From Cornus controversa (taxonomy: Eukaryota > Streptophyta > Magnoliopsida > Cornales > Cornaceae), in NCBI GenBank assembly GCA_026545225.1, contig CM048848.1, positions 20,314,806 to 20,378,805 on the forward strand: a stretch of 64,000 bases of DNA, written 5' to 3'. Position numbers and translations under genes: made by a program. The notes beneath the pieces are model-generated. The model was not told the origin of the DNA. It did no database searches and saw only the letters and a list, made by a program, of their open reading frames with translations. Positions 53,706 through 63,850 of the stretch are shown one piece after another. Each line of letters opens with the position of its first letter. Position 1 is the stretch's first letter.

Positions 53706-56671
53706 TATAAAGGTTTTTTTTTTTTTGAAATATTCCTTTTTCTAATACCCCATTCCAAAAACCTGTGAAACCCAATCCAAAAACCTGTGAAACCATACAA
53801 TACCAACATCCAATTTGCATTCGAAGCTAACATATTCAAATGAAAGTCAACCCAAAAACACAGTATGAATAACTTTCATTCCAACCTAAAAGTATATGCT
53901 TCCATACAATATCAATATCTAATTTGCATCCCTTCAAAGCTAGTACATTCAAATGATTTAGCATGCTTAAAAATTACAACCATTAACAAATATTTCTAGA
54001 TACAGTGAACATTTAAAAGACATTCTAGCTATAAATGAACTTAAGCAAAACACTGAACTTGAAGACGTAGTTTAGAGGCAATCGAAACAAAATGGTGCAA
54101 TGGAGCAAGTACAACAGGAGAGAAGACTACTGCTGCTAGTACTGCTGCTGTTGCTGCTACTGCTGTGCTGGTTCATTATCCTGGGAGTTAAGGAGAGAGG
54201 ATCAATGGAGCAAGTACAACAGGAGAGAAGGCAAAGAAAGATCAATATATAATGAAATTTAATTGCAATTTTCTAGCATGCAAGCTTTCAGTTTGATTTG
54301 AATTGTATCATTTAATGTCTTGTTCTATTTAGATTTGAGTGTGTGCATAAAATAATGTTGATTTTTTTTCCTTTTCTAAGCACTAAAAGACTTTTCTAAA
54401 TATTAAAATAGTTTTTTTAGAACATCAAGAGTGTGTTGCACAAGTGAGGACCCACTTAAGTGCTTAGTGTTTAATGCTAAATGAAATGTTCTCGCTTAAA
54501 ATTTAACTTCAGTGTAAGTTCTAAACTGCAATGAAAATGTCTATTTCAAAGGTTGCTCTAGTTACAACTATTGCAGCATTTTGGGGGCGGTACTGCAATG
54601 GGTGTCTAGAGTTTGTAACAGGCATGTGTTTCCTATTTGTTTTTTAAAATGTGCCTAATGATGAATGTAATGGTGTTTCTGATTAAATATAGTTTTATAT
54701 TGCAAGGACAAAAAAAATTGCATTATCAAGCACACAAACAGCACCTTAATTCGATTAGCAATACTAACTTAATTACAATAATACTGTAATGGTAGAGCAT
54801 GACTATTTATACATGTATATCTATTGTAGGAAAAAGTTACAATGAGGGTCTCTCCTTTTGACAAGAGCAACATCCAGATCATTGAATTGAACCTAGATTT
54901 CTCACTCCAGTATCGAGATTACTGAGTTCTAAAGGCTTGGCTAGAAATTCAACATGACACAAAAATCTGAAAGAAAAAATCTTGCACATCAGACATGAAA
55001 AGAAATTGAAATTTACAATAATAATTGTTGCTCCACTAGTAATATTGAAAATTATACAGTAATTGACCAAAAAAATATAAATCTGAAAGTGATCTTTAGT
55101 TGCAATAAATTCTTAGCAACGACAAAACAGTACTCAGGACTTTCTGCTCATACTAAGAGTAAGTAAACAAGGTATACCTTCGATGTATCATTCAAGGTTT
55201 TATCTTGACTTGAACTATTTGTATCATCCTTCAAAGAAGACCAACCATTAGCAATCTCAATACAGGAACTAGTCGTTGCTAATTCAACTCTTTGCCACAG
55301 AAGTATTTGTCGTGGCAAAAAGTTTGTTTTCTACCACGAAATTAATTCGTGGCTATTCTATTACTAATATTAATAAATAATTGATCGCCACAAATAAATC
55401 TCATGACAAATTACAAAAATACACCACAATAATTTCTAAAATACTCCAATTTGAAAATAATTTCAATAGTTAAGCCAAGAAAAGTAAGCAAAAATAATTG
55501 CAAAGTTGTCTCTTTCCACAAGAAACCAATAAGAAAAGAGTCCAACTTCAACCTTATAGACCAGCAACCAAAAGAAACATAACATAAATTATCTTAGTGA
55601 CATTTCAAATATTCAGTTCATAGTAAAATGGGATAGCTTTCCGAATTCCGAACTGTATTTCAACTAGAAGCAAACATCAAAATAACACAGTTCATAAAAT
55701 TTTCAATCACATTATTTTTATCTAAGAATTAATTATGTAATCCTCTGGCCATTCCTTATTCAGTATAAGTTGAGTTTGTAAGTCAGCTTTATCAATAGGC
55801 AGATTATAAATGACATGTACCAAACTTGTGTAGCTAGAATGGTATGCTTATTTAACTTTTAAACATGAAGAATGTATAATTATAACATAAGTAATCTTCA
55901 CCAAAAAATAATAAAGCAATATTAACAAGGCCATGACCAGGATACACCAAGTTCAATTTATAATCATACACTAATGACCTGAGTGACCCATTTAAGATTT
56001 GGTTGAATAGAAACATCTTGCTGAAGATCAAAAAAAATGGTGACATGCCAATAAATGAGACAAATTTGCATTATCCATGCTTTGTCTAAAACTCTAAGTG
56101 TCAATATGTGAGGGACTGACTCAAGATGGGGGCCTCAGCATATCCCAATAATGTGGACCAAACTCACAATATTGCAATCTTTTTTTTTTGGATAAATTAA
56201 TTGAGTTTTATTAAATCAAAAGCTACCAAAAATTAATAGAACTGCAAAAAAGACTCCATTGGAACAGCAGTTATGCACCTACCCTTTGTCACCCAATTCT
56301 ACAGAAGTTGTTAAAAAATATTAAAAAATATGAAAGAGTACTAGTGGTCCAAAGACAGCATCAAACTTCGCAGACATGGAAAGACAGCATAGAGTGCAAA
56401 ACACCTGCAATTTTCAATTTTTAGTTTCATTTAACACCAATTTTCTCATTAAAACCATATTTGTAACAGCGCAATTTTTTCTTCACTCACTAGCCATCTA
56501 GGAGACTCTGGAATAAAGAACAGCCCCACAAGCAAGACAATGCATGGAGCAGGTCCTTCAATTCAAATCAGTTAATCAGTTTCTACATGTCCTTTTTTGG
56601 GTATTAAATTTTACAAATTTTTTAAACTTATACCATATGTCATCATAGAATTATAAACTATGCAAAATTAT
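53706..56671. other. CACTA element 2 left interior, mostly unidentified
   Basis: AT-rich DNA. Contains a CTG/GCT-rich run (54127-54165), an exon-like minus-strand stretch at 55275-55178 (frame CIEIANGWSSLKDDTNS, donor AAG|GTATAC) whose gene I cannot identify, and palindromic words around ACCACGAAATTAATTCGTGG (55336-55356) that may be another transposon fragment. Confidence 0.4.
55178..55275 (-). pseudogene. Exon-like fragment of an unidentified gene
   Basis: A minus-strand open reading (CIEIANGWSSLKDDTNS, then SSSQDKTLNDTSK) ends exactly at a consensus splice donor AAG|GTATAC. It is on the same strand as the other captured fragments in CACTA element 2, so it may be a fifth captured piece. 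Coding status is inferred from the open frame and donor only. Confidence 0.3.
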
Positions 56672-57620
56672 AATTTAACAGAGCTAGTGTTTGCCATGTT
56701 ATCATTGTTCCAATCAAGAATGCAACCAATGAGCCACTATCATGAGCTACAGAAGAGAAAAGAGATGTCAATGATCAAATCCTTTGAATCTGAATTACAT
56801 AAAAATCTAGCATTATGACTCTCCTACCAGATTTAATGGTTGTGAGTCCTCCCCGGAGATTCTTTGATGCTATTTCAGCTATAAATATTGTGATCTATTT
56901 ATTCAATTAAATAAATAGTTTGTTAGATCATGGGACAGTGCAAGAAAACATAAATTCAAACCAAGTAAATAACCTTGTTAAGTTATTTGTAAATTATTCA
57001 GTTGTTAAGTATTTACCAAATAAGAGAAGATGACAATGCCATATCCTGTGAAAATCCTTCCCATGTCAAGTGACAATGTTCCCTATACAAGAATCATGAT
57101 ACAAAGAAAAATAACACCGAGTGATTTAATTTTTATATTTTGACCAAGTTCTAAAGAATAAAAAATGTGCAAATAGTATATACCTTGGAGAAGTAGATTG
57201 CAAGCCATCCGGTAATGCAAAAACCAGTTGACATTCTCATTGCCTGCTTCCATCAACACACCAAAGAAAATACAATTATTAGAAAACAATTGAGCTTAGA
57301 TATGAATTTAGAAGAATTTTAAGCATTACACACCCCTTTTCGACCTAGGAAGTCTGCTATTTTCCCACTTGTTATAGCACCAATCATCGCTCCAATTGTT
57401 AGTAACTTAGTATGGAACCAAATGTGGAGTACTACAAGGTGATAGAAAATTAGTTCCAATTCATATGATATATGGTACTGCTTCTAACGAGGGAGAAGGA
57501 AATGAAAATCAGACAAACCTCAACTAGTGTCAAATTCAAGTCTTCCCTTATAGCAGTTTGAGTAGGTGAAGATCAAAAGTGATAGTCAAGGAGAACTCCA
57601 GGATTTCCCTTGTAAAAATA
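56672..57620 (-). pseudogene. Captured ERD6-like sugar transporter fragment
   Basis: ERD6-like proteins are vacuolar monosaccharide transporters of the major facilitator superfamily. Minus-strand exons: ~57620-57519 (SSPTQTAIREDLNLTLVE); 57431-57334 (YSTFGSIL then LTIGAMIGAITSGKIADFLG, donor GTGTGT); 57243-57184 (AMRMSTGFCITGWLAIYFSK); 57082-57017 (GTLSLDMGRIFTGYGIVIFS); ~56896-56832 (VFIAEIASKNLRGGLTTI); and 56748-56672 (LMI, then SLVAFLIGTMITW). This covers roughly transmembrane helices 1-5, with the diagnostic G-K-x-A-D-x-x-G-R-[KR]-G loop. Lesions: a stop in exon 1, an inserted ~7-base piece that shifts frame in exon 2, and a frameshift in the last exon. The fragment lies downstream (minus strand) of the helicase fragment. 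Confidence 0.9.
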
Positions 57621-57883
57621 TGAAAAAAGTTTAACAAGAGAACTCCAGGATTTCCCTTGTAAAAATATGAAAAAAGTTTAACTACCTTCATCAAAACAAG
57701 CAATCAAATTGACTTTTCAACATAAGGCTACAACCTAATTAACATAACATACAACAAATACCAGCATTTGCATCGGAAGAATAAGTGAAATCTGACACAA
57801 GGAAGACTGTGAACCTTGGACTTTGAATATATATTCACACACATATATTTATATATCATCTAATACATTTATAGAAAGCTCAC

Positions 57884-58560
57884 CACTGCACACTTTACAC
57901 CAATGCCAGATCCTAAAGCTTCAAATTGCTCAGTGATCTGAATAGCAAGCTCTCTAGAATAAGGGAAAATACAATGAGTGATATAAAGCACATCAAATTC
58001 TAAATAGAATCCAATTATAACACAAGATGTACAAATATTAATTTCTTTCACAAACTTAAACCAACAAATCAGATGACAAACCATGTTGGAGAGAGCACAC
58101 ATGCAAAGAACGCCTGTGGAATTCCTAAAAGGGCTTGGAGGCTAGGATAGGGAGTGCAAAAGATGTAATTTTACCAGAACCCGTCTATGCAAGTCCTATC
58201 AGGTCCTTTCCTAAATCACAAAATCCATAGAGTAGAGCCAGCATGATGTCCCATAAAGTATGGATGACTCCAACAAATATAAATGGATGACTTAAAAAAG
58301 AAAATAGTTATCATTTAGATACTAGAAATATACTTAAAAAGAGACTTCCTGTAAAAAACTAAATATAAATAACAAATATCAGTATATAAGATGAAGAAAT
58401 AAAGAGAACGGACCTTCCAATGCATGAGGAATAGCTTCAGCCCGTATCCTGGACGGGTCTTTCCAGCCCAAATTATCACAATCTTCCACTAATTGCTCAC
58501 ATACTCCCAGGTCTTTAAATTACTTGACCTCTTATGCGTCTTCTGCCATCCTTTTCTATA
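57884..58560 (-). pseudogene. RH10: Captured DEAD-box RNA helicase fragment (RH10-like)
   Basis: Minus-strand exons: ~58560-58414 ([35 protein letters not shown], donor GTCCGT), which is the Q-motif region; 58210-58082 (KDLIGLA, TGSGK, FALPIL, LLGIPQAFFACVLS), motif I of the helicase; and 57953-57884 (RELAIQITEQFEALGSGIGV, KCAV, donor GTGAGC), motif Ia (usually PTRELA). This resembles plant RH10/RRP3-type helicases, which act in pre-rRNA processing. The Gln of AxTGSGKT is a stop, GKT has become GKI, a frameshift follows FALPIL, and the PTR of motif Ia is missing at the exon junction. The DEAD box itself lies outside the captured part. The exact paralogue needs a search. Confidence 0.85.
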
Positions 58561-59274
58561 CACCTACCAAAAAAAATAAGAGACCTCAAATCAAGTTAAA
58601 AAAAAGTAAACCCAAATCATATAGAAAGCATTTCTATAAAAAAAGATCAAACTGAAATAATGAAAAAGAAAAGTACTAAAAGCAAAACTTAGTCTTCAAC
58701 AAGCACATATCCATATCCAAACTATTCTTGAGATAATCCTTTTCATGGTGTTACCATTATATTCAATGCCCATGCCACTAATTTCTAATTGATGTCCTGT
58801 ACATATTTCACTACCCCTTCCATTATCTACAGACAATAGTAATCAGTGACAATTACTTGAAGCCTAGTTTTCATGTTCAACAGTAGATAGGTTTTCATAG
58901 AAAGTGAAAAATGATCACCAAAATAGAAGTATAGAACCAAGATGAAGTTGAATCATTTTATAATTAAAAAATGGATGAAGTGAGAGGATGAGATGCAAGA
59001 TGGGTTAACTACCTATCGATTGCCAACATATCAGGATAATAAAGAAGCCAAATGAAAAAAAAATCTTTAAAAATAATTTTTTGAAGAAATAATAATCTCG
59101 ACTTTGCCTATGTTGTTTAGAAGAAAAAAATCAATTAAACAAGAAAAAGAAGGGTAGAAAGATCCTATATTCTTCTTCAATATTCCTTTTTTTTGTGGTT
59201 TTGTTTAACACTACAGTCTTAGGTTATGCAACAACAACATGCATGGATCATACTAAAGAGCAACTAAAATCTGC
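58561..59274. other. CACTA element 2 spacer between helicase and PEX6 fragments
   Basis: The last ~365 bases (58910 onward) are shared with element 1 (37591-37964). The rest has no recognised coding sequence. Confidence 0.5.
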
Positions 59275-61946
59275 CATAGTACCTGCGAGCCGCACTGAAA
59301 GCTTGAGATAGCATAATAGACATATTTTTTTCAGAGGATGCCATTAGATTATGACAACTATATTCCACTACATGCAGGCCCAAACGGTGAGCAACATATT
59401 TAATCACAGTCCTCTTCCCACACCCTGCAAAAAGTACTGAATCAGTACATAGCAACAATTACATAGTCACATGAATGCATATAAATATGTGTGTAATAGC
59501 AGAATAGAAAAATAAGACATTTTATTGTTTCACTTAGAGGTTATTCAACTCACCATAATCATTCAAAAACTTGTCTATGAATCCAGTTTTTAGGATATCA
59601 AGTCACTGCACATAACAGTCCCTTCATTTTTTATCAAATCCTTCGATTCTGTGTTGCAAATTATGACTAACAAGAGTCCCTAAGGCTATAGCGTTGACTC
59701 CCTAATCAACAACATCAGGAAGCTTTTAATTTATTTATTTTAATAAAATCTCATTAAATCTGAACAAAAAATTGTAATCCACAAAACTCACCAGGCAAAC
59801 CATATAATAGAATAGCAAACCTGAGTTTTGACGAAAGTTCTGATGGACACAGAGGTGGTGTCAATATAAAGGCCAAAGTCTTTACTGTATCTCCTTGTAC
59901 AGGCACAAAAATTTTAGTTCCAGCAATCAACACATCTGGAGGAATAGCAGAAGGAACATTCCCTCCAAGCACGAGGGTAGTTTGAGTACGATTGACTCTG
60001 AGAACTGGTTCATCTGAGGGTTCCATAGCCACAACCTGAGGCCAAGAAACTACTTAGAAATAAGAGTTTAGATGATGGTGCCATTGGTATTTTGCATCTT
60101 TTGGCTGCAAGGAATGCATAAAGCTGAACTGCAATTCCAATTGATGCAAATACTGAAAAGATCACCTTTGGCAAGATATCTATCTATTTCAAAGTAATTA
60201 TGTAGTGCCAGATCAATCATTTCTTGACGATCTTCAGCTTCAATAGACGAACTTTGTTTAAGAGATTCAAAGGTACCACATTCTGGTATTTTCACACAAG
60301 AAACCCTCAAGTGTGAGGCATATCTTGGTAATGGAGCCAAAGGTTCAAGTCCTACACTGATGATAGAGGCCTCATCCCCTTTTGCATTTGTTTCATCATC
60401 CACGTTAACTTCAAATAAAGATGCCAAAGCCTCTTTCCCTTGATGAACAAGCAATTTCAAGCATGATACATGCAAACTAAGGTTAAATGCCAGGAGGAAT
60501 AGATAGGCAACTTCTTAATCCAACAACACACTATGAATTTGAGGGAGACTATATGAAGGAAAAACTAGCATTACTCAAGAAGACTGGGAAATGGGTAATC
60601 TACTATCCAATGAGTGTTCATGGGTCTTGGGAGGATCAAGAACGATAGCTTAGCCAATTCTCTAAATGTTTATCTCAACATTCTTGACAAGTATCTAATA
60701 CATATTTAAAAGAAGAAAAAGGAAAAAGGAAAAAATCAATTGTTTCATCAATCTAGGACACCAAATAAAAAAAAAAACTTGTGTAAATGATAATGTAGAT
60801 AAAGAATTAGGTTACAATTGAATAATTAAGTAATTACGAAGAAAGGATTTTGCCAAATATGCATAATTACATCCAAGCTATTGCATGCATAAATGACATA
60901 CAAGTATATTAAAGCCACTATTCAATTTACTTTTCTTGCAGTTCTATGAGCATACTGTACATGTAAATCCACACTTTTTCAGCTTATACATATGTATGCA
61001 TATTTGTTGCAGAATGTGCACATTTTCGATGGGGCATATATGCTTGTCGGATATATATTTTATTTCTTGTCAAACCTATTAAGAAAAGAGCAGTTGAGTT
61101 ACAGCACCAGTCATCACTAATGCTGATATATAAAAAAGGAAACTGAAAATAAAAAAGAAAAGAAAACATGTGACTCTTACGTTATCCACCCCCACCACCA
61201 ATACATTTTTAGAATTTCCATACTTTGTTCTAGTGATGTATCAAGAAGTTATAATGAAAAGATAAGAAAAGTAAGAACAATGCAATAGCCACTTCAACCC
61301 AGACTATTGCAAGTTCCAAGTGCTCTTTTTTCTAATTCTATATTTCTCTGCAATGAAATGAAAAGTAGTGGATTTTTCATTTTTCTTTTGTGCATGAATA
61401 AACTAACACAAAATATCAATCTGTCAACAAATATAAGCTGTCTGGATATACATCGATAAATCATTACATGTAAAGCATGAACTAAAACTCTTAGAAAAAT
61501 TTTATATCCTCTGTTTGGTTTTCAGATAAACTGTAAAAAAGTAAAGAGGTTCGGTTATTGAATCTTATTTTAAAAGTTATCTGAATCTTTTAATTATCTT
61601 GAACTTAAGAAAACAAAATTCTCCAGTTATCTAAGCATGATACAACTACTTTGATCAATTGAGTCGTGAACAAATCTTTCAATTTTTTTTTTTTGTTGGG
61701 GAAAGTAACAAATCTTTCACATTTGGGAAACCAAGATTACATAAAATATTATCCAGTTCTATTTTCTTTTCTTCTCTTATATTTTCTGGCAACCAAACAA
61801 GGTCATAAAATAACTAATTATAACAAAATTCAAAACAATAATAAAAAGAAATAAAGAAAACGTACCAGTGATCCTGAAGTTATTGATAGCTTCTTGAAGA
61901 TAGACATGGGGAGCCCAACCAAGGCAGAGTCGTCGAGAGAGGCCAT
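59275..61946 (-). pseudogene. PEX6: Captured PEX6 fragment in CACTA element 2
   Basis: The same PEX6 segment as in element 1, without a nested retrotransposon. Minus-strand exons: 61946-61866 (SLDDSALVGLPMSIFKKLSI, donor GTACGT); 60694-60069 (acceptor TATTAG; LVKNVEINI, CLKLLVHQGKEALASLFEVN, SHLRVSCVKIPECGTFESLK, CINWNCSSALCIPCSQKMQN); 60035-59792 (acceptor CCTCAG; MEPSDEPVLRVNRTQTTLVL, AILLYGLPG, donor GTGAGT); and 59424-59275 (acceptor TTTGCAG; GCGKRTVIKYVAHRLGLHVV, CHNLMASSEK). Walker A of the first AAA domain (GLPGCGKRT) is intact across the last junction. Similarity ends after AARRY, so the rest of D1 and all of D2 are absent. Lesions include a TAG after INI, a stop at LL(D/*) near 60516, and a ~79-base deletion removing the donor of exon 2. 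Exons 3-4 remain spliceable. Confidence 0.94.
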
Positions 61947-62281
61947 CTTCATGAAGACGAAGCAGATCCTCATAACTCAGATCGTTCAAACTCTCACCTG
62001 TCTTTTGCCTACCGAATTAAGAAAATTCATCAAAAATATCAACACACGCAAAACACAATTTAAATTTTCAAAAAATTTCAACAACGTAACAGAACAAATT
62101 AAGTAAGTAAAAACTTCTCCTAAATATCACCTAATTTCCCTCAGAAATTTCCTATTAATGTCTTTGAGTTTCTTCAAATTTTCTTTCATTCTCTGCAAAG
62201 CATCAATCAACATATATAAGTATAACACAACGATATATATATACACACACACACACATACGTATTAGAAACAGAGAGAGAC

Positions 62282-62487
62282 CTCATAGTGTGAGTTCCGC
62301 AGATCGATCCCCAAAGTCTTCTGGTACTGATCAAACATTGTCTTCATTCTCAAAATATACATAAAAATAAAATAAAATAAGCTAATATTATAGTGAGAGA
62401 AAGAGAGTATAGAGAGAGAGAGAGAAAGGAATATATACGAGATGGAAGGACTGATAAACTCATGGAGTTTGCCGGTGCTGGAGAACA
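62282..62487 (-). pseudogene. AP3: Captured B-class MADS-box gene fragment (AP3/TM6 type)
   Basis: AP3/TM6 proteins are MADS-box factors for petal and stamen identity. Two minus-strand exon pieces: 62487-62439 (MFSSTGKLHEFISPS, the end of the MADS domain in exon 1, donor GTATAT) and 62348-62282 (MKTMFDQYQKTLGIDLRNSH then YE, acceptor TTTTGAG, donor GTCTCT). The second is 67 bp, the usual exon 2 size in this gene group. KTLG(I/V)DLWxSHYE is diagnostic of AP3/TM6. A short intron (62438-62349) has a (GA)n tract. Only about 35 residues are captured and the DNA-binding part is mostly missing. Element 1 retains a trace of exon 1. Confidence 0.87.
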
Positions 62488-62523
62488 TGATGAACTCATG
62501 GAGTTGTGGGCTGACTTAATCAA

Positions 62524-62655
62524 TCAAGGAGTGAGATTAGGTTAGGGCTTTCACCGAAGGGAAAGAGATTGGGTTAAGGCTTCGATTAGTGAGTGGGATT
62601 GGGTTAGGGTTTCGATCGGTGAGTGAGATTGGGTTAGGGCTTCAATAGTCTGGTG
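62524..62655. repeat. GGGTTAGGG-containing ~36-bp repeats, CACTA element 2
   Basis: About four units of GATTGGGTTAGGGYTTCGAT and GTGAGTGGGATT words; shared with element 1. Confidence 0.75.
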
Positions 62656-62819
62656 ATATTGAGTTTAAATTTGGTTGAGGAACAGAGATTATAGGTTGAG
62701 ATTTTGAGTAGAGATGGAATGAGAGAGAAGGTCTGAAGTGAGAGAGAAAATTGAACGCGCCCATGAGAGAGAGGAAGAGTGTATCGCGCGAAACCAAAAT
62801 AATAACATGAAATTATTTT

Positions 62820-63090
62820 TAAAAAACATTTCAATTATGGGCAAAGCCCGTAATAAGAATAAAGCTTTCTACGACGGGCCATTAGCCCGTCGTTAAAACC
62901 AACTTTCTACAACGGGCCTACATGGCCCGTCGTGGAAAACTAATTTCTACAACGGTTCATGCGAGCTCGTCGTAGAAAGTGATTTTCTACAAGGGGCTAT
63001 GCGGGCCCGTCGTAGAAAATTGTTTTTCACAGGGGGCCATGCGGGCCCGTCGTAAAAAGTCTGTCGTTAAAATCCTAATTTCTTGTAGTG
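62820..63090. repeat. CACTA element 2 right subterminal repeats and terminus
   Basis: Five palindromic units of the form TTTCTACGACGGGCC(N4-8)GGCCCGTCGTAGAAA in tandem. The element ends TTTCTTGTAGTG at 63090. Confidence 0.93.
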
Positions 63091-63093
63091 AAC

Positions 63094-63604
63094 TTTCCCC
63101 GTCCCGCAACCATGTATAAACGGGGTGAGGCGGGGCGGGTTTTGACTTCCCCATTCCCATAACCGTTTAACTTTCCCCGCCCCGCCCCGTTTATACATTT
63201 TTTTTTAATGCAAAATCTTTTATAATAATAAATATGATATTTTGATACATATACACCAAAAACACACATTTAGGTACTTGCAACACAATGGATAATATTG
63301 AGTCATCCATTACTGATATAATAAACTTGTATAGTTGAATGATATATATAATATTAATATTTTCTTTATACATTATTAATATTTTCTCTATATATTATAT
63401 ATATAAGTACAAATATATATATACTTAAATGGGGCGGGTACCCGTCGGGGTAGGGTCTTACCCCCCGTTCCCGCCCTGTTTAAACGCGGGTTATTTTCTC
63501 TAATCCCATCCCCACCCCATTTCCTTAAACGATTCCGTAAATGAATTTTAAACGGGGTGTAGCGGGGCGGGTACCCGACGGGGCGGGGCAATTTGTCATC
63601 CCTA
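63094..63604. mobile_element. hAT element, right part
   Basis: GC-rich words GGGGCGGGTACCCG and CCCCGCCCCGTTTA separated by AT-rich DNA; ends TTGTCATCCCTA. No real ORF. Confidence 0.85.
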
Positions 63605-63612
63605 AGTAGAGA

Positions 63613-63850
63613 GGCTTTACATGTGTCCAGTCAAATCACAATAGAACACAAAATAATTTCTCAAGCAGAATAAAGATGGCTGATGTGTGAATAAATACAC
63701 TTAGGAAGGAAATTTTAAAGGAAAAGTTGTGATATTTGTGATTGACCCCTTAAAATAAAAAGAGAATGAAGAATTCCACCACTTGATCAGTAATCTTCCT
63801 CGACACAACCAATAGTTTATGTCTTGTGAAATATTACCTCACAGTGAAGC
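63613..63850. other. Unassigned flank
   Basis: About 240 bases with no recognised feature. Confidence 0.4.

Larger units (their letters stand above)
53182..63090. mobile_element. CACTA transposon, element 2, with fragments of four host genes
   Basis: 9.9 kb, from CACTACAAGAAAATTAG to the inverse CTAATTTCTTGTAGTG, with a 3-bp TSD AAC (53179-53181, 63091-63093), inserted in a hAT element. Subterminal repeats lie at both ends but of two different types. The interior holds minus-strand fragments of an AP3/TM6 MADS-box gene, PEX6, an RH10-like helicase and an ERD6-like sugar transporter. Each has introns, and most have recognisable GT/AG sites. No transposase (TnpA/TnpD) was seen, so it needs an autonomous partner. 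Confidence 0.95.
53119..63604. mobile_element. hAT-type element (about 0.57 kb) split by CACTA element 2
   Basis: Terminal inverted repeats TAGGGATGGCAA (53119-53130) and TTGTCATCCCTA (63593-63604) match at 11 of 12 positions. The 8-bp target duplication AGTAGAGA (53111-53118, 63605-63612) is exact. The hAT sequence is 53119-53181 plus 63094-63604, rich in GGGGCGGG and GGGTACCCG words, with no coding capacity (MITE-like). Confidence 0.9.

Noticed and set aside
62524-62655. Telomere-like GGGTTAGGG words
   Set aside because: Plant telomeres are TTTAGGG arrays; here the words are isolated in a ~36-base transposon repeat shared with element 1.
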